A stretch of 34,337 nt of DNA, taken from Lachnospiraceae bacterium (GTDB lineage Bacteria; Bacillota; Clostridia; Lachnospirales; Lachnospiraceae). The notes under the pieces are model-generated. The model was not told the DNA's origin, did not search any database, and saw only the letters and a list, made by a program, of their open reading frames with translations. The position numbers were made by a program, and so were the translations under genes. The stretch lies in the NCBI GenBank assembly GCA_022792295.1, contig JAAWAR010000123.1, forward strand, positions 1 through 34,337. Direction: 5' to 3'. Within the stretch, counting starts at the first letter, position 1, and each line of letters starts with the position of its first letter. Of this stretch, positions 1 to 7,963 are shown one piece after another.

Positions 1-30
1 AAACCTCATAACCTGTGTTATAGTAGCCAT
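1..30 (-). CDS. 5' end of an unidentified leftward gene (runs off the window)
   Basis: Reading leftward, an ATG at 30-28 opens a frame giving MATITQVMRF before the window ends. A good ribosome binding site, AAAAAGGAG on the minus strand (48-40), lies 9 bases upstream. An extended -10 box (TG-T-TATAGT, minus strand, 80-72) lies further upstream, so transcription and translation signals agree in direction. Ten residues are too few to assign a family. The gene would be divergent from the clpX-like gene. It could still be a chance ATG, but promoter, RBS and start in correct order make a real gene more likely than not. Confidence 0.45.
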   Translation of the reverse strand, partial: MATITQVMRF

Positions 31-82
31 AGCAGAGAACTCCTTTTTGTTTGTTTTGTTGTGGTGACTAAACTATAACACA
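14..82. repeat. 11-base perfect inverted repeat (TGTGTTATAGT), possible operator
   Basis: TGTGTTATAGT at 14-24 is repeated as its exact reverse complement at 72-82. One copy covers the leftward -10 region, the other the first codons of the leftward gene. A second imperfect pair (AGCAGAGAACTCCTTTT, 31-47, against 82-99) crosses it, so the two pairings cannot form as simple nested hairpins. Repressor half-sites flanking the promoter are one reading; chance is another. Confidence 0.35.
72..80 (-). promoter_or_regulatory. Extended -10 promoter element for the leftward edge gene
   Basis: The minus strand reads TGTTATAGT, an extended -10 (TG, one base, TATAGT), about 42 bases before the ATG at 30. 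No good -35 hexamer is visible, which is usual for extended -10 promoters. It lies inside the right arm of an 11-base inverted repeat (14-24 and 72-82). Confidence 0.4.
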
Positions 83-169
83 AAGGAAGTATCTCTGCTT
101 TTTAAATATTCAGTTGTAACACATGTATTGTAATCCTACATTTTCGGGAGAGGCCCTTTTCGTTTCCTC

Positions 170-198
170 TTGCAGGCTTTGCCGAAATGCTTTATAAT
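170..198 (+). promoter_or_regulatory. Sigma-A type promoter for the clpX-like gene
   Basis: TTGCAG at 170-175 and a perfect TATAAT at 193-198 are separated by exactly 17 bases. The predicted start point near 205 leaves a short leader of about 35 bases before the start codon. Confidence 0.8.
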
Positions 199-225
199 AC
201 GCAGTAGATGGGATTACGGGAACGG

Positions 226-233
226 TAAGGAGA
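226..233 (+). promoter_or_regulatory. Ribosome binding site that selects the TTG start of clpX-like
   Basis: TAAGGAGA ends 6 bases before TTG at 240. The next possible start, ATG at 261, would be 27 bases from it, so the TTG start is preferred. Confidence 0.75.
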
Positions 234-239
234 ATCAGC

Positions 240-1832
240 TTGGAAGACAATCAGAGAAATATGACAACAGGACGGGATGACGAATATGAGAAGGTCTGCT
301 ACATGTGCAGACGGCCGGAAAGCAAGGCGGGAAAAATGATCACGATGCCGGGCGGAATTGACATCTGCCGGGACTGTATGCAGAGAGCTTCGGACATGAT
401 CGTGCAGAGCGGCCTGGATGTGTCAAAGTTTCCGGCGGCAAGCCTGAATCAGCTTTGGAATAAGGGGGCTGCGCCGGGCGCACAAAAGGATACGCCTTTT
501 GACGGACAGCAGAAAAAGCCGGATGGAGAAACCAAAACAGCAGAGCCCCCCGCGCCTAAGGAGCCAAAGGACAAAGGGACTGAGGGGCCTGTCCCGGAGG
601 TATTCCCATGGGGGAATATGGGCTTTGGCATTCCGCTCGGACAGATTGATCTGACCGCGATCACAGGCAAGAAGCGTGTAAAGAAAAAAAGTACGGACGG
701 TAAAAAAAAGGAACTGTTTAAGCTGAGCGAGATTCCTGCGCCGCATACGATCAAGGAGAAGCTCGACGAATATGTGATCGGACAGGAGCAGGCGAAAAAG
801 GCGATATCCGTAGCCGTTTACAATCATTATAAACGGGTATTCGAACGAACCTCCCCGGATGCGCAAAAATACGGGCCGGATGTGGAGATCGAAAAATCCA
901 ATATCCTGATGATCGGGCCGACCGGAAGCGGGAAGACCTATCTTGTGAAGACGCTGGCGAAACTTTTAAATGTGCCGCTTGCGATCGCGGATGCGACTTC
1001 CCTCACGGAAGCCGGTTACATTGGGGATGACATTGAAAGCGTTCTTTCCAAGCTTTTGGCGGCAGCGGATAATGATGTGGAGCGGGCGGAGGCAGGGATT
1101 GTTTTCATTGATGAGATCGACAAAATTGCAAAAAAGCGTTCTACAAGTACGCGGGATGTCAGCGGGGAATCCGTACAGCAGGAGCTCTTAAAGCTTCTTG
1201 AAGGGACCGAGGCAGAAGTCCCGGTAGGAACAAACCAGAAAAACGCGATGACACCGATGGAGACAGTCAATACGGATCACATTCTGTTTATCTGCGGCGG
1301 TGCGTTTCCGGAGCTGGAAAAAATCATCAAGGAGCGTTTAAACGAGCAGGGGGCGATCGGCTTTGGTGCAGCGCTGAAGGACCGATTTGATAAAGACCCG
1401 GAGCTTTTAAGAAAGGTGACGAATCAGGATCTGCGCAATTTTGGGATGATTCCGGAGTTTTTGGGGCGCCTCCCGGTAACGGTGACGCTCTCGGGACTCA
1501 CAAAGGAATTTCTGATACGTATTTTAAAGGAGCCCAAAAACGCAATCCTTAAGCAGTATCAGAAGCTTTTGGAGATGGATGAGGTCAAGCTGCGTTTTGA
1601 CGAGGACGCGCTGGACTGGATTGCCGAGGAGGCGATGAAACGGGAAACCGGGGCCAGAGCGCTCCGGGCGATCCTCGAGGAATACATGCTCGACATTATG
1701 TACGAGATTCCCAAGGACGCGAATATCGGCGCGGTGACCATCACACGGGCATATCTGGAGAAAAAGGGCGGCCCGCGCATTGAGATGCGCGGAACCACAC
1801 TGCCAAAACCCATATCAGTTCCCGAGACTTAA
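240..1832 (+). CDS. clpX: ClpX-like ATP-dependent unfoldase with zinc finger
   Basis: AAA+ unfoldase of the ClpX family (530 residues), expected in the cytosol to unfold substrates and feed them to ClpP. A four-cysteine zinc-binding domain (C20, C23, C43, C46) is followed by a proline/lysine-rich linker of about 100 residues (65-160) and the AAA+ module: Walker A GPTGSGKT (226-233), pore loop GYIG (259-262), Walker B IVFIDE (287-292), the ClpP-docking loop IGF (373-375) and sensor II near GARALR (471-476). The family is usually about 410-430 residues, so this one is long. The RKH substrate loop of E. coli ClpX is not recognisable ([13 protein letters not shown] instead). No clpP, tig or lon lies next to it, as is common for the main clpX, so it is probably a paralogue. 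The 3' end overlaps the convergent subtilisin gene by 18 bases. Confidence 0.88.
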   Translation: MEDNQRNMTTGRDDEYEKVCYMCRRPESKAGKMITMPGGIDICRDCMQRASDMIVQSGLDVSKFPAASLNQLWNKGAAPGAQKDTPFDGQQKKPDGETKTAEPPAPKEPKDKGTEGPVPEVFPWGNMGFGIPLGQIDLTAITGKKRVKKKSTDGKKKELFKLSEIPAPHTIKEKLDEYVIGQEQAKKAISVAVYNHYKRVFERTSPDAQKYGPDVEIEKSNILMIGPTGSGKTYLVKTLAKLLNVPLAIADATSLTEAGYIGDDIESVLSKLLAAADNDVERAEAGIVFIDEIDKIAKKRSTSTRDVSGESVQQELLKLLEGTEAEVPVGTNQKNAMTPMETVNTDHILFICGGAFPELEKIIKERLNEQGAIGFGAALKDRFDKDPELLRKVTNQDLRNFGMIPEFLGRLPVTVTLSGLTKEFLIRILKEPKNAILKQYQKLLEMDEVKLRFDEDALDWIAEEAMKRETGARALRAILEEYMLDIMYEIPKDANIGAVTITRAYLEKKGGPRIEMRGTTLPKPISVPET

Positions 1833-3548
1833 AAAGGCCGCATATAGATCCAGAGTTCCATATCCGAACTCCCTGTTCGGATAGACGGACTCTGGATTTC
1901 TGTTTGCGCCGCGGATAAAATAGGTCTTGATGGCAAGCGTTGACATAAAAAAATCATTGCCATCAAGAACGCCCCATTTAAGAAGCAGGGCGGCGGCTCC
2001 GGCCGCATGAGCGGCGGCGGCTGAAGTGCCGCTTCTTCGGATATAAACAGGAGTTCGGACAGCCCCCTGTCCCGGGGACAGTCCCGCGCCCAGAATATCG
2101 ACACCCGGAGCGGCGATTTCCGGTTTGATCTGCCCGGTCCGCGAGAAGCCGCGGCTGGAGTGAATATAGATTCCGCCGGTAACGTGATTGTAGGCCGAGA
2201 CCGTGATCGGATACTGCGCGTTCCCCGGGCCTGTGATCATCATATCCGGATCAGGCCGTAAAAAGTATGTGCCCGGATCAAGAAAGTTATGGACGGGCAG
2301 CCAGATATGAAAAATGCCGTTTAAGCTCAGGGTACTGGAAACACGAATGTGCCAAATCCCTGCCATGGGTGTCAGGAAACGAATGAAAATAAGCTGGCTG
2401 CCGGTTGAGGGGTCGGCAATCTTATAGTAAACGCTGATTTCGGTGCGGTCCAGAAGAAAATGGACGGAATCCTGGTCATTTGTGGAGGTGGGGAGCGGCT
2501 GTACCACCTCACCGGTCGGAGAGACAAAGCCGATCCGATAGAGCTCAACGTTTTGCGCCCAGAATTCCATTGTAAAGCCGGTGCTTTCCTCGCCGACCCT
2601 CAGCTCCACGTCTGCTTCAGGTGCTTCCTGGGAAGTAGAGCCGCGGTAATGGGTTGCGTAGCCGTTTTCATTTCCGGCTGCGACCACGACGGCCGAGCCG
2701 AAAAAGCTGCTGACCTCATCGAGAAAAATATCCAGCGGCGAATGCCCTGTATGGCTTCCTTGATTGGTCCCGACGCCCAGACAGACTACAATCGGCATGG
2801 AATATTGTCTTGCGATTGAATACAGGTAGGTGACGCCCATCATGATGTCGTTTTCCTGATAGGCGGCCGCGTCTTTGGGAATCTGAAAAAAGTCCCGGAG
2901 ATACTGCTTGGCGGGCTTTAGTTTTACCACGGCGATCGAAACGCCCGGAGCGGCTCCGGTGAAGCCGTTTGCCTCGTCCGGGTTTCCGGCTGCGACAGAG
3001 GCTAAAAAGGTGCCGTGGCCATCCGTATCGGTCGAGGGGACGATAGAAAGCGGGTCTTCTGCACGCAGAGCTTCGTTAATCTGTTCGTGTGTGTACTGCG
3101 TGCCGTAGAGGGAGCGAAACGTATTCCCGGGGACTGTGTTCCCGTTTCCGGAGGTCTGATCCCAGATGCCTAAAATCCGTGTTGTGCCGTCGGGATTTTG
3201 AAAAAGAGGATTCTGGTAATCAATTCCGGTATCCACAAAGCCGATGATGACGCCCCGGCCGCTGCCCGCGAGCACAGGGAGCCTCGCAGCCCTTGCAATC
3301 CCGGCCGCCTCCACGCTTACGGAATCGGAGAGCGTGTAGAGCTTGGGGATAGCGGAATAGGTGGCGGCGGAGAGTGTGAGCACTGGGGTGGAAAGCTGCG
3401 TTAAAGGCGCGTAGATCACGGCATACTGATGGCTGATGAAGTCAACGCAGTCGGTTCCCCACATGCGCATAAGATCCGTTTGGGTCTTAAAATAGCGGGA
3501 GATGAAATCCGCATATTCTTCTGAGGTGACAGGTTCGGTGCATGGCAT
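1815..3548 (-). CDS. Subtilisin-like S8 protease, Csp-type
   Basis: Serine protease of the subtilase (S8) family, 577 residues. The triad is complete: Asp in VDTGID (D106), His in DGHGT (H178) and Ser in SGTSAAAA (S509). The roughly 330 residues between His and Ser are longer than in plain subtilisin and hold a beta-rich insertion (about 300-440), as in clostridial Csp germination proteases. No signal peptide is visible, which also fits Csp proteins deposited in spores. A short pro-region (about 1-85) precedes the catalytic domain. The start ATG at 3548 has a modest GGAG 7 bases upstream. A role in activating a cortex hydrolase at germination is inferred from the family; a cytosolic or secreted housekeeping protease is an alternative. 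Confidence 0.85.
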   Translation of the reverse strand: MPCTEPVTSEEYADFISRYFKTQTDLMRMWGTDCVDFISHQYAVIYAPLTQLSTPVLTLSAATYSAIPKLYTLSDSVSVEAAGIARAARLPVLAGSGRGVIIGFVDTGIDYQNPLFQNPDGTTRILGIWDQTSGNGNTVPGNTFRSLYGTQYTHEQINEALRAEDPLSIVPSTDTDGHGTFLASVAAGNPDEANGFTGAAPGVSIAVVKLKPAKQYLRDFFQIPKDAAAYQENDIMMGVTYLYSIARQYSMPIVVCLGVGTNQGSHTGHSPLDIFLDEVSSFFGSAVVVAAGNENGYATHYRGSTSQEAPEADVELRVGEESTGFTMEFWAQNVELYRIGFVSPTGEVVQPLPTSTNDQDSVHFLLDRTEISVYYKIADPSTGSQLIFIRFLTPMAGIWHIRVSSTLSLNGIFHIWLPVHNFLDPGTYFLRPDPDMMITGPGNAQYPITVSAYNHVTGGIYIHSSRGFSRTGQIKPEIAAPGVDILGAGLSPGQGAVRTPVYIRRSGTSAAAAHAAGAAALLLKWGVLDGNDFFMSTLAIKTYFIRGANRNPESVYPNREFGYGTLDLYAAFLSLGN

Positions 3549-3615
3549 GCTGATACTCCGGCAAAGAATTGTTTATAATATATGAAGAAGCGGCCAAAGA
3601 AATGTGCCGCAGGAG

Positions 3616-3640
3616 AAAAATCCGGCCATATTCGGCCGGA
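3616..3640 (-). terminator. Hairpin plus T-run on the minus strand, upstream of the S8 gene
   Basis: Read leftward, TCCGGCC (3640-3634), a 6-base loop, GGCCGGA (3627-3621) and TTTTT (3620-3616) form a compact intrinsic terminator. No leftward gene lies upstream for it to end. A further CCGGCCGG at 3647-3654 could pair with either arm, so an attenuator for leftward transcription toward the protease is possible. Confidence 0.5.
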
Positions 3641-3668
3641 CCACATCCGGCCGGTCTGATAAAAAGGA

Positions 3669-3697
3669 TAGACGGAATTGGAAAAATGTTGTAAGAT
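3669..3697 (+). promoter_or_regulatory. Possible promoter for the lspA-led glycan operon
   Basis: TAGACG (3669-3674) and TAAGAT (3692-3697) are 17 bases apart. Each hexamer matches the sigma-A consensus at 4 to 5 of 6 positions. It is the best-spaced pair between the hairpin and the lspA start at 3725. Confidence 0.4.
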
Positions 3698-3724
3698 AAG
3701 GAAAAGAACAGAAAGGGGTTTGCC

Positions 3725-4198
3725 ATGTTTGGATTTCTGACATTTGGTACGACGCTTACGTTTCTGGATCTGGCGTTAAAGGGCCAGATCGAGGCGCAGG
3801 AAAAAGAAAAATTCCCGAGAGAGCTTGCAGGAAGCCGGGGCCTTATAAAACTATACCAGAACCACAATACGGGTTTTTCCTTCGGATTTTTAAAGGGGCA
3901 GCCAAGGGCGGTCGAGCTGGTTCCTCTCTGCATTACATCGGCACTCGCCGGAGTATGGGCGTATGTCTGCTCGTGCCGGGGCCGTCTTCTAAAGAAGCTT
4001 GGCCTGACACTTGCTCTTGCAGGCGGAGCGAGCAATCTTTATGATCGCATAAAGCGCGGGTACGTAGTGGATTATTTCAGTGTCCAATGGGGCCTGTTAA
4101 AGAAGGTTGTGTTCAACCTGGGGGACATATGCATCATTCTGGGAGCGGCGCTCTTTGCTTTTTCCGAGATGCTTGAGTGTGCAGGGGAGAAAAAGTGA
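3725..4198 (+). CDS. lspA: Lipoprotein signal peptidase II (LspA-like)
   Basis: Membrane aspartyl protease of 157 residues that would remove signal peptides from diacylated prolipoproteins. The family blocks are present: HNTGFSFG (47-54, matching the NxGxxF block), GGASNLYDRIKRGYVVD (100-116) and FNLGD (130-134). The expected catalytic aspartates are D116 and D134. Hydrophobic segments lie near 1-18, 62-85, 90-106 and 131-150. The N-terminus is shorter and less conserved than in canonical LspA, so it may be a second, specialised copy. GAAAGGGG 6 bases upstream supports the ATG. It is the first gene of the glycan operon; glf starts one base after its stop codon. Confidence 0.8.
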   Translation: MFGFLTFGTTLTFLDLALKGQIEAQEKEKFPRELAGSRGLIKLYQNHNTGFSFGFLKGQPRAVELVPLCITSALAGVWAYVCSCRGRLLKKLGLTLALAGGASNLYDRIKRGYVVDYFSVQWGLLKKVVFNLGDICIILGAALFAFSEMLECAGEKK

Positions 4199-4199
4199 T

Positions 4200-5309
4200 A
4201 TGAAAAAGCAATATGAGTATCTTTTGGTGGGCAGCGGCCTGTTTGCGGGCGTGTTTGCCTGGTATGCCAGGAAGGAAGGAAAGCGCTGCCTGGTTTTGGA
4301 AAAGCGGGATCACTTGGGCGGCAACATTTACTGTGAGGAGACGGAAGGGATTCATGTCCACAAATACGGTGCCCACATCTTTCACACCAGCAACAGGGAG
4401 GTATGGAACTTCGTCAACGGCCTCGTGGAGTTCAACCGTTATACGAACAGCCCGATCGCCAATTATAAGGGTGAGATGTACAACCTGCCGTTTAATATGA
4501 ATACATTCAGCCGCATGTGGAAGGTCTCGACGCCCGAGGAGGCCAGGCAGATCATAAACGAGCAGAGGAAAGTGATAAAGAGTGACCCAAAGAATCTGGA
4601 GGAGCAGGCGATCAGCCTGGTGGGCACACATATTTACCAGAAGCTTGTCAAGGGCTATACCGAAAAGCAATGGGGACGGGACTGTAAAGATCTCCCGGCG
4701 TTTATCATCAAGCGTCTGCCGGTCCGTTTTACGTATGACAACAACTACTTTAACGATCTTTATCAGGGGATTCCGATCGGCGGCTACAATGAGATTACGA
4801 AAAAGCTGTTTGAGGACTGTGATGTGCGGCTGAATACCGACTATCTGGCAGATAAGGCCTCCTGGGATGAAACAGCCGCCAAAATCGTCTATACCGGCAC
4901 GATCGACCGCTATTTTGACTACCGCTTCGGAAAGCTCGAATACCGGAGCCTGCGGTTTGAGACGGAGGTACTGGATACAGACAACTTCCAGGGAAATGCC
5001 GTCGTCAACTATACGGACCGTGAGACGCCCTATACGCGGATCATCGAACACAAGCACTTTGAATTCGGGACGCAGAAGAAGACGGTGATCACGAGAGAAT
5101 ATCCGGCGGAGTGGTCGGAGGGGATGGAACCGTATTATCCGGTTAATGACGAGAAAAACCAGGAGCTCTACCAAAAGTATGCGGCGCTCGCAGAAGGCGA
5201 ACCGCAGGTGATTTTCGGCGGCCGCCTGGCAGAGTACAAATACTACGATATGGACAAGGTGATCGAATCGGCACTTGCCCGTGTGAAAAAGGAGTTTTCT
5301 CATGCGTGA
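4200..5309 (+). CDS. glf: UDP-galactopyranose mutase
   Basis: FAD-dependent cytosolic enzyme converting UDP-galactopyranose to UDP-galactofuranose, the donor for galactofuranose residues. The 369-residue length fits the family. An N-terminal Rossmann FAD motif (GSGLFAGVFA) is followed by HLGGNIY, the HKYGAHIFHTSN block and YTEKQWGRDCKDLP, all typical of Glf. A longer reading back to 4107 would run through the lspA coding region; the ATG at 4200 lies one base after the lspA stop and has GGGGAG upstream, so it is chosen. Its presence predicts galactofuranose in the product of this locus; at least one local glycosyltransferase should use it. Confidence 0.95.
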   Translation: MKKQYEYLLVGSGLFAGVFAWYARKEGKRCLVLEKRDHLGGNIYCEETEGIHVHKYGAHIFHTSNREVWNFVNGLVEFNRYTNSPIANYKGEMYNLPFNMNTFSRMWKVSTPEEARQIINEQRKVIKSDPKNLEEQAISLVGTHIYQKLVKGYTEKQWGRDCKDLPAFIIKRLPVRFTYDNNYFNDLYQGIPIGGYNEITKKLFEDCDVRLNTDYLADKASWDETAAKIVYTGTIDRYFDYRFGKLEYRSLRFETEVLDTDNFQGNAVVNYTDRETPYTRIIEHKHFEFGTQKKTVITREYPAEWSEGMEPYYPVNDEKNQELYQKYAALAEGEPQVIFGGRLAEYKYYDMDKVIESALARVKKEFSHA

Positions 5310-6165
5310 ATGCTATGAGCCCGAGACGCTTAAGCGTCTGCAGCAGACGGAGCTTTCCATGCTGAAGGATTTTATGGAGCTCTGCGACGCTCATGGACTT
5401 ACGTATTTCGGCATCGGCGGAACGGGCATCGGGGCGCTTCGCCATCAGGGCTTTATTCCCTGGGATGACGACATCGACATCGGTATGCCCAGGAAGGACT
5501 TTGAACGCTTCCTTAGGCTTGTCAAACGGGAGTGGAAGGGCAGGTATTATATCCTGAACAACAAGACGTGTGAGGCGTATCCGATGATGACGACGAGGCT
5601 GTGCAAGTGCAGGACCGTGTTCCAGGAGCAGGTGATGAAGGATGTGGCCTGCCCGTTTGGGATCTTTTTGGATCTCTATGTGATGGACAATCTTGCCGAC
5701 GGAGTGCTCGCCTGTCAGGTGCAGGCTTGGAGCGCCTGGTTTTTTAGCAAACTCTTGGTGCTTTCCTGTATGGAGAAGCCGCATCTTGCGCAGACCGGTG
5801 CCAAAGCGGCGGTCATTTGGAGCGCTTGTAAGGCGGTGCACAGGCTGCTTAGGTTTCTTAAGCTGCGCCCGGCCCTTTTTCGTGCTCACTGTGAGGCAGC
5901 ATGCCGGAAGTACGAACACAAAAAAACCAGGCGGATGGCCTTTTTAGCGGATACGAATCCGTTTTGGAACGTGGTGGATAAGGAAAAGATGTTTCCGCTT
6001 CGCCGCCTTCCCTTTGAGGAGGGGACGATGGTGTTTACGAATGACATAGAACGGCTTTTGGAGCAGCAGTATGGCGATTACAGAACCCTTCCGCCCGAGG
6101 ATATGCGTAAGACACATTTTCCGTACCGGCTTCAATTTGAAGAAGGAGAAGCGATATGTATGTAA
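5302..6165 (+). CDS. LicD-family phosphotransferase
   Basis: LicD (PF04991) proteins have a nucleotidyltransferase fold and attach phosphocholine or a similar phosphodiester group to surface glycans from a CDP-linked donor. The hallmark is near the N-terminus: GIGGTGIGALRHQGFIPWDD (37-56), continuing as DIDIG with the metal-binding acidic cluster D55-D57 and D59. At 287 residues the length is usual. The gene overlaps glf by 8 bases and the next gene by 10, implying translational coupling; AAAAGGAG precedes the ATG. Its neighbours are a PLP enzyme and a LicC-like nucleotidyltransferase rather than choline uptake and choline kinase genes, so the group transferred may not be phosphocholine. Confidence 0.88.
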   Translation: MRECYEPETLKRLQQTELSMLKDFMELCDAHGLTYFGIGGTGIGALRHQGFIPWDDDIDIGMPRKDFERFLRLVKREWKGRYYILNNKTCEAYPMMTTRLCKCRTVFQEQVMKDVACPFGIFLDLYVMDNLADGVLACQVQAWSAWFFSKLLVLSCMEKPHLAQTGAKAAVIWSACKAVHRLLRFLKLRPALFRAHCEAACRKYEHKKTRRMAFLADTNPFWNVVDKEKMFPLRRLPFEEGTMVFTNDIERLLEQQYGDYRTLPPEDMRKTHFPYRLQFEEGEAICM

Positions 6166-7205
6166 AGGAATGCATCCGGGACATTGAACGAATCGGTGGC
6201 CGTCAGGGCCGCCAGGGGTTTCTGCGTCTGGACATGAACGAGAATCCGGAGTCTCTGCCCGCCGAGCTTGTGGAGCGTATAAAAAGGGAGCTTACGCCGG
6301 AGTTTTTTGCCGTGTATCCGGAGCCGGAGCGTTTTCTTTTGGTGCTTTCCGACTATCTGGGGGTCGGTGTAGAAAATCTGTGCGTTACGAACGGCTCTGA
6401 TATGGCGCTCCGGTATCTCTTTGAGATCTTTGGCCGTCCGGGCTCTGCGGCTGTCACGGTGTCGCCGACCTTTGAGATGTATCGGATCAACTGTCTGATT
6501 TTCGGCCTGCGCCATAAGCCGGTAAGCTACAATCCGGATTTTTCTCTTGACCTTGACCGTGTGCTTGATGCGATCACCGATGAGGTCAGCATCGTCTCGG
6601 TCTTAAACCCGAACAATCCGATCGGAACCGTCTACACGGAGGAGGAATTTGACAGGATCGTAAAAAAGGCCGCCGCCGTGGGTGCGCTTGTGATTGTGGA
6701 CGAGGCATACCATTATTTTTATGAGAAGACCTTCCTTAAGAAGATTTTTTTGTACGACAACGTGGTCCTCGTACGCACCTTTTCCAAGCTGTTTTCATCA
6801 GCGGCGGTACGGCTAGGCTTCCTCGTGGGAAATAAGAGACTGATCCATTATGTATGGAATGTGCGCCCAACGTTTGATACGAATGCTGTGGCATTAAAAT
6901 TTGGTGAGAGACTTTTGCAGGAGCCGGGGCTCATCGGGCAATTAACGGCAATCGAGCGAGAGGGGCGAGAGTATTTAAAGAAATCTCTTGCGGAACACGG
7001 CTACGTATTTTATGCGGAACACGGAAATTATGCGTTTATCCGGACCAAGCATCCGCCTGCCTGGGTGAGGGAACGTCTGGAGGAAAAGAAAATCCTTATA
7101 AAGACCTACTGCCAGGAGCTGTTAAAGGACTATATCCGCATTTCGACCGGAAGTGTCAGAGTCATGGAGCGGTTTGCCAAGGCGTTTTATGAGGTGGATC
7201 GATGA
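6156..7205 (+). CDS. HisC/CobD-like PLP-dependent aminotransferase or decarboxylase
   Basis: Fold-type I PLP enzyme of the histidinol-phosphate aminotransferase family, 349 residues. Visible landmarks are VTNGSDMALRY (77-87), NPNNPIG (151-157), VDEAYHYF (181-188), the PLP-lysine block RTFSK (K211) and RLGFLVG (219-225). The same family includes true HisC, CobD (threonine-phosphate decarboxylase) and serine-phosphate decarboxylases used in capsule building. No his genes are nearby, so histidine synthesis is unlikely. Between licD and a LicC-like cytidylyltransferase, a role in making an amino-alcohol phosphate (ethanolamine- or serinol-phosphate type) is a reasonable inference, but substrate and reaction cannot be read from the sequence. 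GAAGGAGA supports the start at 6156. Confidence 0.8.
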   Translation: MYVKECIRDIERIGGRQGRQGFLRLDMNENPESLPAELVERIKRELTPEFFAVYPEPERFLLVLSDYLGVGVENLCVTNGSDMALRYLFEIFGRPGSAAVTVSPTFEMYRINCLIFGLRHKPVSYNPDFSLDLDRVLDAITDEVSIVSVLNPNNPIGTVYTEEEFDRIVKKAAAVGALVIVDEAYHYFYEKTFLKKIFLYDNVVLVRTFSKLFSSAAVRLGFLVGNKRLIHYVWNVRPTFDTNAVALKFGERLLQEPGLIGQLTAIEREGREYLKKSLAEHGYVFYAEHGNYAFIRTKHPPAWVRERLEEKKILIKTYCQELLKDYIRISTGSVRVMERFAKAFYEVDR

Positions 7206-7963
7206 ACGCGTTTATCCTGGCGGCCGGCCGCGGCAGCCGCATCAGCAAATATATTCCCAATATCCCGAAATGTACGGTTGATGTGGGTGGGGAGCCCTTG
7301 ATTTGCCGTACTGTCCGGATGCTTTTGGAGAACAGGATTAAGACGACCGTCATCGTGGGATACCGGCATAAGGAGATTGAGAGAGTTCTTTCGGGGCTTC
7401 CGGTCCAGCTTGTATACAACCCGTTCTACGATGTGACGAATAGCATCGGTTCCCTGTGGCTGGCGGAGAGCGCCGGCTTCTTTGAAAAAGAGGATACAAT
7501 CGTCGCCAACGGGGATGTCTACTGGAGCCGGGAGATCCTTGCCTTTATACTGCGGCAGGCGGAGGAAGTCTTCATGCTGGCGGATTCGACGCGGGTGTTC
7601 GACGGCGATTATTTCTTTGGGACGGAAAACGGTTTTTTAAGGCGTTACGGAAAAGAGCTGACGCTGGAGGAACGCGACTGCGAGTACACAGGTATCGCCG
7701 TGATGAAAAAAAGCTTTGTCCCAGTTTTTTTAAAACGGCTGAATGCGTTGATCGACGGCCAGTTTCACGGCAAGTGGTGGGAGGATGCACTCTACAGCCT
7801 ATGCGGCGAGCGCGCCATCCCGGTAAAGGATATTAAGGGGTATTTCTGGGCGGAGGTGGATTTTATCGAGGATTACCACCGAATCCTGGATCATATCTCG
7901 GAGAAGACAGGAAAACGGATCAATGGAAGTATTATCACGCCTGCTGATCGGCAGGGAGTCTGA
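7202..7963 (+). CDS. LicC-like sugar/choline-phosphate nucleotidyltransferase
   Basis: Nucleotidyltransferase of 253 residues in the NTP_transferase superfamily, closest by motif to choline-phosphate cytidylyltransferase LicC. It starts with AAGRGSR (7-13) and PKCTVDVGGEPL (22-33). NPFYDVTNSIGSLWLA (73-88) resembles the choline/amine-phosphate subgroup rather than RmlA. D105 in NGDVY and the acidic patches WWEDALYSL and AEVDFIED probably bind metal. It overlaps the aminotransferase gene by ATGA. Expected product: a CDP-activated amino alcohol for LicD; a sugar-1-phosphate substrate cannot be excluded. Confidence 0.85.
   Translation: MNAFILAAGRGSRISKYIPNIPKCTVDVGGEPLICRTVRMLLENRIKTTVIVGYRHKEIERVLSGLPVQLVYNPFYDVTNSIGSLWLAESAGFFEKEDTIVANGDVYWSREILAFILRQAEEVFMLADSTRVFDGDYFFGTENGFLRRYGKELTLEERDCEYTGIAVMKKSFVPVFLKRLNALIDGQFHGKWWEDALYSLCGERAIPVKDIKGYFWAEVDFIEDYHRILDHISEKTGKRINGSIITPADRQGV

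Noticed and set aside
2460-2819. A 119-codon plus-strand frame inside the S8 protease gene
   Set aside because: It lies opposite a gene with a complete catalytic triad, and no ribosome binding site or domain supports it.
4134-5303. A long 389-codon frame on the minus strand opposite glf
   Set aside because: It mirrors glf, which has clear family motifs and correct signals; the minus frame has no recognisable domain or ribosome binding site and is a codon-usage shadow.
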